NCBI RefSeq assembly: GCF_008831265.1
Contig: NZ_VTTH01000004.1
Span: forward strand, 186,001 to 250,000
DNA length: 64,000 nt
Direction: 5' to 3'
Source: Lacisediminimonas profundi
Lineage (GTDB): Bacteria; Pseudomonadota; Gammaproteobacteria; Burkholderiales; Burkholderiaceae_D
The translations under genes were made by a program, and so were the position numbers. Every line of letters begins with the position of its first letter. Positions within the stretch are counted from its first letter, which is position 1. Below are positions 19,293-29,016 of the stretch, piece after piece. Below the pieces are notes generated by a model. That model had not been told where the DNA came from, did no database searches, and was given only the letters and a program-made list of their open reading frames with translations.

Positions 19293-22200
19293 TGCTCGAC
19301 CGCCTCGTAGCCTTTGCACTGTCGCAACGCCTGCTGGTGCTGGTCCTGGCCGCAATGATGATTGCCGCGGGCGTGCAAGCTTTCAGGGGCCTGCCGATCG
19401 ACGCCTTCCCCGACGTCTCTTCGACACAGGTAAAGATCGTGATGAAAGCGCCCGGCATGACACCGGAAGAAGTCGAAACGCGCATCACGGTTCCGATCGA
19501 ACAGGAGCTGCTGGGCATACCGCACCAGCATATATTGCGGTCGCAGTCCAAGTACGCGCTGGCCGACATCACCCTCGATTTCGACGAGGGCACCGACATC
19601 TACTGGGCGCGGCAGCAGGTGGCCGAGCGCCTGAATTCGGTGCTGGCCGACCTGCCGCCGGGCGCTACGGGCGGCCTCGCCCCGATCACCACGCCGTTGG
19701 GCGAGATGGTGATGTTCACCATCGAAGGCAATCTCTCGCTGGCGGAAAAGCGCACCCTGCTCGACTGGACCATCCGTCCCCGGCTGCGTTCGATACCGGG
19801 TGTCGCCGAAGTGAATGCGCTCGGCGGTCTGGTGCGCAGTTTCGAGGTGGTGCCAGATCCGGCGGCGCTGGCAGCGCGCCGGCTGTCGCTGGCCCAGTTG
19901 CAGGCGGCGCTGGAACTCAACAACCGCAACGACGGCGCCGGCCGCGTGAATGAAAATGAAGAGTCGCTGCTGGTGCGGGCCGACGGCAGCATACGCACGC
20001 TGGGCGACGTGAAGGCAATTGCGGTGGCCGAGCGAAACGGCGTGGCGATCCGGGTGGGCGATGTCGCCCAGGTGCGCTTCGGCGCGCTGACCCGTTACGG
20101 CAATGTCACCCACGATGGCCGCTCCGAGGCAGTGGAGGGCCTGGTGCTCGGGCTGCGCGGCGCCAATGCCCAACTGCTGGTGAACAACGTCCGCGCCCGG
20201 CTGGCCGAAATCGAAAAGACCTTGCCTTCGGGCACCACGCTCAGCACCTTCTACGACCGCGGCAACCTGGTCGAGCGGGCAGTCAGCACCGTGAGCCGCG
20301 GCCTGATGGAAGCGATCGTGCTGGTGATGATCCTGTTGTTCCTGTTCCTCGGCAATCTGCGGGCGGCGCTGGTGGTGGCGGCCATTTTGCCGCTGTCTGC
20401 GCTGTTCACCTTCGTGCTCATGCGCTCCGTTGGCCTGAGCGCCAACCTGATGTCGCTGGGCGGGCTGGCGATTGCCATCGGCCTGCTGGTCGACGCCGCA
20501 GTGGTGGTGGTCGAGAACATAGAGTCGCACCAGGCGCACCAGGGCCATCAGGGTGGCCGCGGCGTGCGCTCGCGCCTGAACCTGATCTTCCGCTCGGTAC
20601 AGGAAGTCGCGGTTCCCGTGTTTGCCGGCATGCTGATCATCGGCATTGTTTTCGTGCCGCTGATGACGCTGGAAGGGCTGGAGGGCAAGATGTTTTCGCC
20701 GGTCGCGCTGACCATCGTGTTCGCGCTGTCTTCATCCCTGCTGCTGTCGCTGACGGTGATACCAGTGCTGGCATCGTTCTTCCTCGGCAAGGGCACGCAC
20801 ACGGCGCCGCGCTGGGTCGGCCGGCTGGAGCAGCGCTATGTGACGCTGCTGGTCTGGGTGCTGGGCCGGCGCCGCCGGGTCTATGCCGCCGCCGGCGTCG
20901 CCCTGCTTGCCGCCGTGGCCGTATTCCCCTACCTCGGCAAATCCTTCATGCCGACCATGGACGAGGGCGACCTGATCATGCAGATCGAAAAGCTGCCATC
21001 CATCAGCCTGCAGCGCTCCACCGAAATCGACCTGATGGTCCAGCGTCGCATCCTGGCCGCGGTGCCGGATGTGGCTGGCATCGTCGCCCGCACCGGCGCC
21101 GACGAGCTGGGGCTGGATCCGATGGGCCTGAATGAAACCGACACCTTCCTGCTGCTCAAGCCGCGCGACCAATGGAAGAGCGCCAGCAAGGAAGAACTGA
21201 TCGATGCGGTACGCGCCGTCACCAGCGAATTCCCGGGAATGAATTTCAGCTTCACCCAGCCGATCGAAATGCGCACATCGGAAATGTTGTCCGGCGTGCG
21301 CGGCGACCTGGCGATCAAGATCTTCGGCCCCGACCTGCCGACCTTGGGCAAGCTGGCGGCGCAGATAGCGGTGGTCCTGAAGGCGATCCCCGGCAGCGAA
21401 GAAATACTGACCACCCGCAATTCCGGCGTGCAGTACCTGCAGGTCGAAATCGACCGGCAGGCGGCCGGCCGCCTGGGGATGACTGTCGAGCAGATCCAGA
21501 ATGATTTGCGCATGCTGGTGGAAGGGCGCCGCGCTGGCGTGGTGATCGAACAGGGGCGGCGCCTGCCGCTGCTGGTGCGTGGCGAGGCCGGCCAGCTGAC
21601 CGCCGAGTCCTTTCGTTCGCTGCGCTTGCCGCGCGAGGATGGCGAACCGATCATGCTGTCTTCCGTGGCGCAGCTGAAAATGCTGGACGGGCCGGTCAAG
21701 GTGGAACGTGAGAACGCATCGAGGATGTCGGTGGTGCGGGCCAACGTCCGCAACCGCGACCTGGTCGGCTTTGTCGACGAGGCGCGGGCAAAAGTGGCGA
21801 GCCAGGTGCCGCTGCCGGCCGGTTACCACATCACCTGGGGCGGACAGTTTGAAAACCAGCAACGTGCTGCCGCCCGGCTGATGGTGGTGGTGCCGGTTGC
21901 GCTGGCGCTGATCTACCTGCTGTTGTTCACTACGCTTGGTTCGCTGCGGCAGGCGACCCTGGTGCTGATGAACATTCCGTTCGCGCTGGTCGGCGGGGTG
22001 TTTGCGCTGGGCATTTCGGGCGAGTACCTGTCGGTGCCGGCCTCGGTCGGATTTATCGCCTTGATGGGCATTGCGGTACTGAATGGCCTGGTCATGCTGA
22101 CCTGTTTCAACCAGCTTGCGGCGCGCGGCGCCGACCGCCTGTACGTGGTCACCGAAGGCGCGCGCCGGCGCCTGCGGCCGGTCCTGATGACGGCCACCAT

Positions 22201-22363
22201 CGCTGCATTCGGCCTGGTCCCGCTGCTGCTCGCTACCGGGCCGGGATCCGAGATCCAGCGGCCGCTGGCGATCGTCGTCATCGGCGGCCTGATCAGCGCG
22301 ACATTGCTGACGCTGGTGCTGCTGCCCGCACTGTTCCAGCAATTCGGATGGGAGAAGAAATGA
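19292..22363 (+). CDS. Heavy-metal RND efflux pump, CusA/CzcA family
   Basis: 1023-aa inner-membrane proton antiporter that exports metal ions through the adaptor and TolC-like channel. HME-RND features are LPIDAFPDVSSTQVKIVMKA and TVPIEQELLGIP at the N-terminus, and a second-half start GKSFMPTMDEGDLIMQIEKL. The TM4 segment reads GGLAIAIGLLVDAAVVVVEN: it keeps the central Asp and terminal Glu but has Ala-Ile where CzcA has the first Asp of its DFG element, so TM4 is CusA-like (monovalent metals). Substrate remains inferred. Four genes in tight overlap follow: adaptor, pump, DUF3240, TolC-like factor. Confidence 0.92.
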   Translation: MLDRLVAFALSQRLLVLVLAAMMIAAGVQAFRGLPIDAFPDVSSTQVKIVMKAPGMTPEEVETRITVPIEQELLGIPHQHILRSQSKYALADITLDFDEGTDIYWARQQVAERLNSVLADLPPGATGGLAPITTPLGEMVMFTIEGNLSLAEKRTLLDWTIRPRLRSIPGVAEVNALGGLVRSFEVVPDPAALAARRLSLAQLQAALELNNRNDGAGRVNENEESLLVRADGSIRTLGDVKAIAVAERNGVAIRVGDVAQVRFGALTRYGNVTHDGRSEAVEGLVLGLRGANAQLLVNNVRARLAEIEKTLPSGTTLSTFYDRGNLVERAVSTVSRGLMEAIVLVMILLFLFLGNLRAALVVAAILPLSALFTFVLMRSVGLSANLMSLGGLAIAIGLLVDAAVVVVENIESHQAHQGHQGGRGVRSRLNLIFRSVQEVAVPVFAGMLIIGIVFVPLMTLEGLEGKMFSPVALTIVFALSSSLLLSLTVIPVLASFFLGKGTHTAPRWVGRLEQRYVTLLVWVLGRRRRVYAAAGVALLAAVAVFPYLGKSFMPTMDEGDLIMQIEKLPSISLQRSTEIDLMVQRRILAAVPDVAGIVARTGADELGLDPMGLNETDTFLLLKPRDQWKSASKEELIDAVRAVTSEFPGMNFSFTQPIEMRTSEMLSGVRGDLAIKIFGPDLPTLGKLAAQIAVVLKAIPGSEEILTTRNSGVQYLQVEIDRQAAGRLGMTVEQIQNDLRMLVEGRRAGVVIEQGRRLPLLVRGEAGQLTAESFRSLRLPREDGEPIMLSSVAQLKMLDGPVKVERENASRMSVVRANVRNRDLVGFVDEARAKVASQVPLPAGYHITWGGQFENQQRAAARLMVVVPVALALIYLLLFTTLGSLRQATLVLMNIPFALVGGVFALGISGEYLSVPASVGFIALMGIAVLNGLVMLTCFNQLAARGADRLYVVTEGARRRLRPVLMTATIAAFGLVPLLLATGPGSEIQRPLAIVVIGGLISATLLTLVLLPALFQQFGWEKK

Positions 22364-22743
22364 CTGCGAAAGTGACAGCCGAAACGATGGCCCCAGGCAC
22401 CCAGGAAGCTGCGATGGAAACCAACGCGCACGACACCCGCCCCGACTGCCTGCTGACGCTGGCCCTGCCCGCTGCGCTGGAGCTGGAGGCGCTCGACCTG
22501 TTGCTGGCCGAGCCGGGCCGGGTGGATGACGTGTCGATCGCCCATGTGGAAGCGCTGGGTGAACACGTGCCGCTGGTGACCGCGATGGAAAAGGTACGCG
22601 GCAGGGCGCGCCGGTCAATGCTGATGCTGGTCACACGCACCGAGCACGTCGCTGCGCTGACCGCGGCGGTCACCAGCGCGTTTCCCGGTTCGCACACGGT
22701 CTGGTGGACCACTGCGCTCACCGCGTATGGTGAGGCGAAATGA
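22360..22743 (+). CDS. DUF3240 family protein
   Basis: 127-aa cytoplasmic protein with a PII-like alternating beta/alpha layout: CLLTLALPAALELEALDLLL, VDDVSIAHVEALGE, SMLMLVTRTEHVAALTAAV and HTVWWTTALTAYG. DUF3240 proteins are known companions of heavy-metal RND operons and may sense or regulate the pump, but no activity is established. ATG overlaps the cusA stop, with GGAGAAG as ribosome site, and its own stop overlaps the next start; it is firmly part of the operon. Confidence 0.85.
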   Translation: MTAKVTAETMAPGTQEAAMETNAHDTRPDCLLTLALPAALELEALDLLLAEPGRVDDVSIAHVEALGEHVPLVTAMEKVRGRARRSMLMLVTRTEHVAALTAAVTSAFPGSHTVWWTTALTAYGEAK

Positions 22744-24032
22744 CCGCCACGTTCAAAACGGCCGGTGCTGGCCACCCAGGCTTGCTCGCGCTGCTGCTGG
22801 CGTGGTTCGCTTCCTTGCTGGTGCTTCCCGCTTTTGCCGGGGAATCACCGCCGGCAGTTCCGCCCGAGGCGGTAGTTCGCCAGGCGCTCTCTGCGCTGCC
22901 GCAGCTTGCAGCGGCGCGCGCCATCGTCCAGTCCGAACAGGCAAACAGCCGCCGTCTTGCCGCCGGAACCCATGAATGGACGGTACGGGCATCCGCGCAG
23001 CGGCGCACTGACAACGCCGGCCAGCGCTACCTGGAGAATGACCTCACGGTCGAACGGCCGTTCCGGATCGGCGGCAAGCAGGGCAAGGACATTGCGCTGG
23101 GCGATGCCGGCATCAGCGTGGCGCAGGCGCGCCTGGCCGATGCATGGCATGAAGCCGGCCGTGGATTGCTCAAGTCGTGGTTCGAATGGATGCGCGAAGC
23201 CCGCAGCGCACAGCGTTTGCAGGACCATGCGCGCGTGCTGGAGCAGCAGCTGGATATTGTCCAACGCCGCGTGAAGGCGGGCGATGCGCCGCGGCTGGAG
23301 CAGATGCTCGCCGAGACCGAATGGCAGCGCGCTGTCGTCGCCCAGGCCCAGGCCGCCGCCCGAGCGGCACGCACGGACGCCGAACTGCGCAAACGCTATC
23401 CCGGACTGAGCCCGCAGCTGCCGGCCGAGCTTCCTGCGCCGGTCGTGCTGCCTGGCAGCGTAGCCGAATGGCAGGAAAAAATCCTCGCCCACAATCATGA
23501 AATCGAGCTTGCGGAACTGGAAGCGGCACATAGCCGCCTGACAGCGGAGCGCACGGTCCTCGAGCGCACCTCCGATCCCACGGTCGGTGTGCGTTATGCG
23601 CAGGAGCGCGACCGCCAGGAGCATATAGTCGGAGTGATCGTATCGCTGCCCTTCTCCGGCGCTGCGCGCAGCGCGAACGCAGACGCTGCCGTGGCACGGG
23701 CGGAAGCGGCGGCGCAGAAAGCGCGCGAGGTAAAGGTGAGGGTGGAGAGCGATGCGGCGCAAGTGGCAATGCAGGCGCAATCCGCCAACGCCCTGTCGGA
23801 TCGATTCGCCGGGATCGCCAGCCAGGCGCAAGCCAATGCCGCCCTGGTCGGCAAGGCGTACAGCCTGGGCGAGGCGCCGCTGAACGACACGCTGCTGGCG
23901 CGTCGCCAGTCGCTGGAAGCAATCAGCACCGCCGAGCAGGCACGCATCGATGCGCTGGAAGCGAACGCGCGGCTGCTGCTGGACATGCACCGGCTATGGA
24001 GCCTGCGCGAGCATCATGGTGATGGCGACTGA
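22740..24032 (+). CDS. TolC-family outer-membrane efflux channel (CusC/CzcC type)
   Basis: 430 aa with a signal peptide (about 1-36, ending PAFAGE) and two long helical repeats typical of outer-membrane factors (REARSAQRLQDHARVLEQQL near residue 145; VTIGV-type strand at TVGVRYAQERDRQEH). It completes the tripartite pump: inner-membrane RND, adaptor, outer channel. Ala/Arg/Gln-rich coiled-coil regions dominate the second half. Last gene of the operon; a relic-like spacer follows. Confidence 0.9.
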   Translation: MTATFKTAGAGHPGLLALLLAWFASLLVLPAFAGESPPAVPPEAVVRQALSALPQLAAARAIVQSEQANSRRLAAGTHEWTVRASAQRRTDNAGQRYLENDLTVERPFRIGGKQGKDIALGDAGISVAQARLADAWHEAGRGLLKSWFEWMREARSAQRLQDHARVLEQQLDIVQRRVKAGDAPRLEQMLAETEWQRAVVAQAQAAARAARTDAELRKRYPGLSPQLPAELPAPVVLPGSVAEWQEKILAHNHEIELAELEAAHSRLTAERTVLERTSDPTVGVRYAQERDRQEHIVGVIVSLPFSGAARSANADAAVARAEAAAQKAREVKVRVESDAAQVAMQAQSANALSDRFAGIASQAQANAALVGKAYSLGEAPLNDTLLARRQSLEAISTAEQARIDALEANARLLLDMHRLWSLREHHGDGD

Positions 24033-24493
24033 TCGGCCATCACCTAAATTCACCCTTCCCCATGTCGTATTCCAGCGACGGATGTTCACTAATAGTTTTG
24101 CGCGGCCAGGTCCGGTATTCGATCTGGATGAACGTCTCTTGGCTGTCTTAGGCCCGCAATCATTCCATCACCAGATGTATCGGTTGGCTATCGAATAGAT
24201 CTGGCTGTTTCGCCGAACTTGTTTGCCCGCCCGCCTTTTTCCGCCCCTGTCCTGCCGCGTGATCAAGCGCTACTGTTTGTCGCAAGGCAGCGGCTTGCCA
24301 CTTCCTGTGCGGCTGGTGGCGTAGATGGCGTTGATGACGCTGATGCCGGCCTGATCCGGTTTCGGTTTACGCCAGCGGGTGGCGGATGGATCTGACTCTT
24401 CGCCGATCTTCTGCTTGCTGGTCTTTTTATTCGTGAGTAGGGATTGAAGCCATTTCGCGGTAATCGCGCGCGCTTGGACCCTTAGACCACTGC
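24033..24493. other. Non-coding spacer with possible gene debris
   Basis: 461 bases between the efflux operon and lipA without a supported gene. On the minus strand one frame is open from the lipA end down to the TAG at 24270, ending QAGISVINAIYATSRTGSG then PLPCDKQ. This looks like a real protein C-terminus (faintly like Gfo/Idh-type oxidoreductase tails) but has no start or recognisable domain. On the plus strand a short frame runs through cusC's end to 24198 without similarity. Base composition between 24060 and 24240 is visibly lower in GC than the flanking genes. Confidence 0.4.
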
Positions 24494-25540
24494 TTACACC
24501 ACTCCCGCCCCATGCGCCTGCTGGTCCGCATGATACGAACTGCGCACCATCGCTCCCACCGCAGCATGCACGAAGCCCATCTTGTAGGCTTCTTCCTCGA
24601 ACATCTTGAAAATGTCCGGGTGCACATAACGGCGCACCGGCAGGTGGTCGCCGCTGGGCATCAGGTACTGGCCTATGGTCAGCATGTCGACATTGTGTTC
24701 GCGCAGGTCGCGCATGACCTGCAGGATTTCGTCGTCGGTTTCGCCCAATCCCACCATGATGCCGGATTTGGTTGGCGTTTCCGGATGCAGTTCCTTGAAG
24801 CGTTTCAGCAGGTTCAGCGAGTAGGCATAATCGGAGCCGGGGCGGGCTTCCTTGTACAGGCGCGGCACGGTTTCCAGGTTGTGGTTCATCACATCCGGTG
24901 GCGAAGCTTTCAGGATTTCCAGTGCGCGGTCCATGCGGCCGCGGAAGTCCGGCGTCAGGATTTCAATGCGGGTGGCTGGCGACAATTCGCGCACGCGACG
25001 TATGCATTCGGTGAAGTGGGCGGCGCCGCCGTCGCGCAGGTCGTCGCGGTCGACCGAAGTGATCACGACGTAGTTCAGCTTCAGTGCGGCGATGGTTTTC
25101 GCCAGGTTGGCTGGCTCGTCCACGTCCAGCGGATCGGGCCGGCCATGGCCGACGTCGCAGAACGGGCAGCGGCGGGTGCACTTGTCACCCATGATCATGA
25201 AGGTCGCCGTGCCCTTGCCGAAGCATTCGCCAATGTTGGGGCAGGATGCTTCCTCGCACACCGTCACCAGCTTGTTGGCGCGCAGGATGTCCTTGATCTC
25301 GTAGAAGCGGCTGTTCGGCGACGCGGCCCGGACCCGGATCCAGTCCGGCTTGGGCAGGCGTTCGGCGGCCACCACCTTGATCGGGATGCGCGCGGTCTTG
25401 CCGGCCCCTTTCTGCTTCTGGGTCGGATCGTAAAAACCGGAAGTGGCAGCAGCGTCCGCTGCGGGCGCGGATGGGGCGGCGGGTTCGGTTGCAGCAGTCG
25501 TTTCGTCGGGTCGGGAAGCCATGAGTTCAGGATCGCGCAC
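24494..25540 (-). CDS. lipA: Lipoyl synthase
   Basis: Radical-SAM enzyme that inserts two sulfurs into protein-bound octanoate. 348 aa from a GTG at 25540, or 342 from the ATG at 25522. The auxiliary cluster motif [12 protein letters not shown] and radical-SAM motif CTRRCPFC are both intact; the third element near GLGETDDEI and the C-terminal RSSYHADQ arginine-serine motif are also present. The first ~45 residues are Ala/Pro/Thr-rich and variable. Downstream of lipB with a 9-bp gap. Confidence 0.97.
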   Translation of the reverse strand: MRDPELMASRPDETTAATEPAAPSAPAADAAATSGFYDPTQKQKGAGKTARIPIKVVAAERLPKPDWIRVRAASPNSRFYEIKDILRANKLVTVCEEASCPNIGECFGKGTATFMIMGDKCTRRCPFCDVGHGRPDPLDVDEPANLAKTIAALKLNYVVITSVDRDDLRDGGAAHFTECIRRVRELSPATRIEILTPDFRGRMDRALEILKASPPDVMNHNLETVPRLYKEARPGSDYAYSLNLLKRFKELHPETPTKSGIMVGLGETDDEILQVMRDLREHNVDMLTIGQYLMPSGDHLPVRRYVHPDIFKMFEEEAYKMGFVHAAVGAMVRSSYHADQQAHGAGVV

Positions 25541-25549
25541 TGGTCGCGA

Positions 25550-26182
25550 TCATCCTTTCAGTCGTTCGATGAGGTGGGCGGCGAGCGCCAGTTGCACTTC
25601 CGGCAAGGATGCCCGGGCGCCCAGGCTTTTCATGTCCACCGTTGCCAGTCCTTCATAGCCGCAGGGGTTGATCCGGGAGAACGGCTCCAGGTCCATGGCT
25701 ACATTGAGCGCAACGCCGTGATAGGTGCATCCGGAGGCACGCACTTTCAGGCCCAGGGCAGCGATTTTCGCACCGCGCCGCTCGCCTTCGGCCACATAGA
25801 TGCCAGGCGCGCCGGGCTTGCGTTCACCGTCCAGATTATACGCGAGCAGCGTATCGATCACGGCCTGCTCGATCTGGTGCACGAATTCGCGCGCGAACAG
25901 CCGGCGGCCGTTGCGCTTCAGGTCCACCAGCAGGTAGGCGACCGCCTGGCCGGGGCCGTGGAAGGTGACTTCGCCACCACGGTCGGTCTGGACCACCGGA
26001 ATGCCGTCGGCGTGCAATACATGCGCCGGGTTGGCGCCCAGTCCGAGCGTGAAAACCGGCGGGTGCTCGACCAGCCACAGTTCGTCCGGCGTTTCCGGCG
26101 TGCGGGCGTCGGTGAACGCGCGCATTGCGGCAAAGCTGGCCTGGTAGTCTTCGGTGCCACGCTGGCGGATCAGGAGCTGCAT
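25550..26182 (-). CDS. lipB: Octanoyltransferase
   Basis: Transfers octanoyl from acyl carrier protein to lipoyl domains, the step before LipA. 210 aa. Conserved [21 protein letters not shown], the catalytic lysine in [13 protein letters not shown] and the acyl-thioester cysteine in [16 protein letters not shown] are all visible. Precedes lipA and follows the DUF493 gene, the usual ybeD-lipB-lipA order. Confidence 0.97.
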   Translation of the reverse strand: MQLLIRQRGTEDYQASFAAMRAFTDARTPETPDELWLVEHPPVFTLGLGANPAHVLHADGIPVVQTDRGGEVTFHGPGQAVAYLLVDLKRNGRRLFAREFVHQIEQAVIDTLLAYNLDGERKPGAPGIYVAEGERRGAKIAALGLKVRASGCTYHGVALNVAMDLEPFSRINPCGYEGLATVDMKSLGARASLPEVQLALAAHLIERLKG

Positions 26183-26207
26183 GGCTGGTCCATTGTCCGT
26201 TGGCGTC

Positions 26208-26471
26208 TTACAGGACCACTTTGACCATCGGATGCGAGGTCAGCGCCCGGTACAGGTTGTCGAGTTGCTCGCGGCTGGTGGCGCGCACGGTGGCGGTCAC
26301 GGACAGATAGTTGCCCTTGCTGGACGGGCGCATCTCGATCTTGCCGGAATGAAAATCCGGATCGTGCTCGCACACCACCGTCACGATCGCATCGGCAAAG
26401 CCATCCTGCATCGCTCCCATGATCTTGATGGGGAAATCGCTGGGGTAGATGATCAGGCTTTGTTGGGTCAT
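26208..26471 (-). CDS. ybeD: DUF493 (YbeD) family protein
   Basis: 87-aa ferredoxin-like-fold protein (alpha/beta, ACT-like) with [15 protein letters not shown] and [20 protein letters not shown], the two conserved blocks of the family. Found next to lipB in most proteobacteria; a regulatory role is suspected but not shown. 25 bp upstream of lipB, same strand. Confidence 0.92.
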   Translation of the reverse strand: MTQQSLIIYPSDFPIKIMGAMQDGFADAIVTVVCEHDPDFHSGKIEMRPSSKGNYLSVTATVRATSREQLDNLYRALTSHPMVKVVL

Positions 26472-26587
26472 GATGTGCTCCGGCAGTCTGGCAGGGGTCG
26501 TTCAAGGAAAGCAGATGGGGCCGGATCTGCGATTTCCAATGTGGCCATCTGGCTATCGCGACCGGCCCCCCGGATCTCCGGAATTCC

Positions 26588-27733
26588 TTATTTGAACATC
26601 AAGCGTACGGAATCCCAGGCGCGGCCGAAAATGCTGGCCTGGTTCACCTGTTCCAGCGCCAGCACCGGCAGTTCGACCACGGTCTTGCCGTCGGCGACCA
26701 TCTTCAGCGTACCGACCCGGCTGTTCTGGGCGATCGGCGCGACCAGCGGATCTTTACGTTCCAGCACCGGTTTCATTTTCTCGCCCATGCCTCGCGGGAC
26801 GGTCACATACATGTCCTGGTTGAAGCCGAGCTTGACTTGCCCCTGCGAGCCTTTCCAGACTTCGGGCGTGGCGACCGGCTGGCCCTTGGCATACAGCTTC
26901 ACGGTGTCGAAGTTCAGGAAGCCCCAGTTCAGCAGCTTCTGGCTTTCCTGCGCACGGATCTGGTCGGAGCCGGTGCCGAGCACGACCGAGATCAGGCGGC
27001 GCTCGCCGTTGTTGCCGTTGGGCCGGCGAGCGGATGCGATCAGGCAGTAGCCGGCGGCTGCGGTATGGCCGGTTTTCATGCCGTCGACCGTCGGATCCAG
27101 CCACAGCAGGCGGTTGCGGTTGGGCTGGGTGATCTTGTTGTAGGTGTAGGTCTTGGTCGAGTAGATCTTGTAGAGCTCGGGATGATCCTTGATCATGCGC
27201 GTCGCCAGCGTGGCGAGGTCGCGCGCCGTCGAATAGTTGTCGGGGCTGGGCAGGCCGTGCGCATTGGCGAAGCGAGTCGATTTCATGCCCATGCGCTCGG
27301 CTTCGCGATTCATCAGGACGGCGAACGATTCCTCGGTGCCGGCCACTGCTTCGGCCAGCGCGACCGCGGCGTCATTGCCGGACTGGACGATCAGGCCGTA
27401 CAGCAGGTCGTTGACCTTCACCGGCGTGGCCGGATCGATGAACATCTTGGAGCTGTCCTTGTCGACTTTCCATGCCTTGACCGAGACGTTGACCATCTGA
27501 TCCAGAGAAAGCTTCTTGTCCCTGATTGCAGAGAAGCTCAGGTAGGCGGTCATGATCTTGACCAGCGAAGCCGGTTCGATGCGCAGGTCGGGTTCTTGCG
27601 CGGCGATGACTTGCCCGCTGGTGGCATCCATCAGCAGAAAGGAGCGCGCGGCAAGAGCGGGAGGAGGAAGGCTTTGTGCCAGCGCGGGCAAAGAAAACAG
27701 CAGGGCGGCGCAGGCCGCAAGGATTTTTTTCAT
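26588..27733 (-). CDS. dacC: D-alanyl-D-alanine carboxypeptidase (PBP5/6 type)
   Basis: Low-molecular-weight PBP that trims the terminal D-Ala from peptidoglycan stem peptides in the periplasm. 381 aa with signal peptide MKKILAACAALLFSLPALAQ. Active-site motifs: SLVK (Ser56-Lys59), SGN in VQSGNDAAVAL and KTG in MKTGHTAAAGYCL. The C-terminal beta-domain ends in a short amphipathic helix (NQASIFGRAWDSVRLMFK) suited to membrane attachment. The frame extends 18 codons upstream without signal-peptide character. Heads the dacC-ybeD-lipB-lipA series. Confidence 0.95.
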   Translation of the reverse strand: MKKILAACAALLFSLPALAQSLPPPALAARSFLLMDATSGQVIAAQEPDLRIEPASLVKIMTAYLSFSAIRDKKLSLDQMVNVSVKAWKVDKDSSKMFIDPATPVKVNDLLYGLIVQSGNDAAVALAEAVAGTEESFAVLMNREAERMGMKSTRFANAHGLPSPDNYSTARDLATLATRMIKDHPELYKIYSTKTYTYNKITQPNRNRLLWLDPTVDGMKTGHTAAAGYCLIASARRPNGNNGERRLISVVLGTGSDQIRAQESQKLLNWGFLNFDTVKLYAKGQPVATPEVWKGSQGQVKLGFNQDMYVTVPRGMGEKMKPVLERKDPLVAPIAQNSRVGTLKMVADGKTVVELPVLALEQVNQASIFGRAWDSVRLMFK

Positions 27734-27827
27734 GTGGTGCTTGATCCGGAAACGATACGAGGATGGTGAAGCCATTGCCGGCGGCACGCTTGGCGCGCGC
27801 CTGGCGGCAGGGAACGAGGATGAGAAA

Positions 27828-28481
27828 TTATAGCGGCGCGGGCGGACGCCGATGCCACATTTCGACCATCAGGTTTTTAATGTGTTGCAGTTTGCGGTGG
27901 AAGAAGTGATCGGCGCCGGGAATGACAATGACAGGTATGTCCTGCGGGCGCAGCCAGTCGAATACAGCTGACAAGGGTATCGTTTCGTCCAGTTCGCCGT
28001 GAATGATGATGCTGTTTGCAGGGATGGCAGGCATGTCCCATTTGCCAGCTGCGCTGCCGACCAGCACCAGCCGCTCGGCCGGCGTGTTGCGCGCGGCAAG
28101 CCGTTGGTGCAGACGCGCTTGCACGAAGCTGCCAAACGAGAAACCGGCGAGCGCCAGCGGCAGGCCGGGATAGCGTTGTTGCATATGTTGCAGCAGCGCG
28201 TCCATGTCGTCGGTCTCGCCGATGCCTTCGTCATACTGGCCTTCGGAAGCGCCCACGCCGCGGAAATTCACGCGCACCGCCGCATAGCCTAGCGCGACGA
28301 AGCCGCGTGCCAGCGTCTGCGCAACCTTGTTGTCCATGTTGCCACCGTAAAGCGGATGCGGATGGCCGACCAGTCCCAGGCCGACCGGCACCGGAAACAG
28401 CCTGGGGTCGGGCAGGTCGAGCGCGCATTCGAGCGAGCCGGCGCTGCCGATTATCGAGAAACGTTGGGTTTGTGCGTTCAT
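27828..28481 (-). CDS. Alpha/beta-hydrolase (dienelactone-hydrolase-like / CocE-like)
   Basis: 217-aa cytoplasmic hydrolase. Nucleophile elbow GFSFGSF with Ser115, oxyanion region HPHPLYGGNMDNKV, substrate-cap start NFRGVGASEGQYDEG, acid region HGELDETIP and catalytic histidine in PGADHFFH. Members of this orthologous group are widely annotated as alpha/beta hydrolases without known substrate. Shares the strand with the ferredoxin gene directly upstream (gap 8 bp), so the two may be co-expressed. Confidence 0.88.
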   Translation of the reverse strand: MNAQTQRFSIIGSAGSLECALDLPDPRLFPVPVGLGLVGHPHPLYGGNMDNKVAQTLARGFVALGYAAVRVNFRGVGASEGQYDEGIGETDDMDALLQHMQQRYPGLPLALAGFSFGSFVQARLHQRLAARNTPAERLVLVGSAAGKWDMPAIPANSIIIHGELDETIPLSAVFDWLRPQDIPVIVIPGADHFFHRKLQHIKNLMVEMWHRRPPAPL

Positions 28482-28489
28482 GGCCGGCC

Positions 28490-28828
28490 TCAGATCTTCA
28501 GCCGCGCGACGACTTTGCCGCCTACCAGGTGCTCGTCAATGATTTCGTCGATATCTTCATTGTCGACATAGGTGTACCAGGTGCCCTGCGGGTAGACCAC
28601 CAGCACCGGGCCTTCTTCACAGCGGTCCAGGCAGCCCGACTTGTTGATGCGGACCTTGCCCTGGCCATTGAGATTGAGTTCCTTGATGCGGCGCTTGGCG
28701 TGTTCCTGCGCCGCCTGCGCACCGCGATCGGCGCAGCAGGGACGACCGTCCTCGCGCTGGTTCATGCAAATGAAAACATGGTGCTCGTAGTACTGGTCAT
28801 TCTGGTACTGCTCGTTCTTGTCTGACAT
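28490..28828 (-). CDS. Thioredoxin-like [2Fe-2S] ferredoxin
   Basis: 112 aa of the Shethna/NuoE-like ferredoxin family. The cysteines lie in FICMNQREDGRPCC near the N-terminus and in NKSGCLDRCEEGPVLVVYPQG, matching the 2Fe-2S ligand spacing of this family, followed by YVDNEDIDEIIDEHL. Electron partner unknown. Start set at MSDKNEQ; an in-frame ATG two codons upstream is possible. Confidence 0.9.
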   Translation of the reverse strand: MSDKNEQYQNDQYYEHHVFICMNQREDGRPCCADRGAQAAQEHAKRRIKELNLNGQGKVRINKSGCLDRCEEGPVLVVYPQGTWYTYVDNEDIDEIIDEHLVGGKVVARLKI

Positions 28829-29016
28829 GATCAAAAAGGCACGCGTTGCGCCTGCTCTGCAGTGGAGCCTTCATGATACACGCCATCAATTCCGGCCGTG
28901 CTGCCAGCGCCAGCCCTCCCCGCCTGGAAATCGGCTGGAGATCAACGGGAAATCGGCGGACGAGCGGCGGGCGAGCGGCGAACAGCACCACTGCCGTTCG
29001 CTGACGTTGCTTGCCC

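Noticed and set aside
20732-22618. 628-codon minus-strand open frame
   Set aside because: Antisense to the CusA-type pump; composition is His/Gln/Arg-rich shadow sequence.
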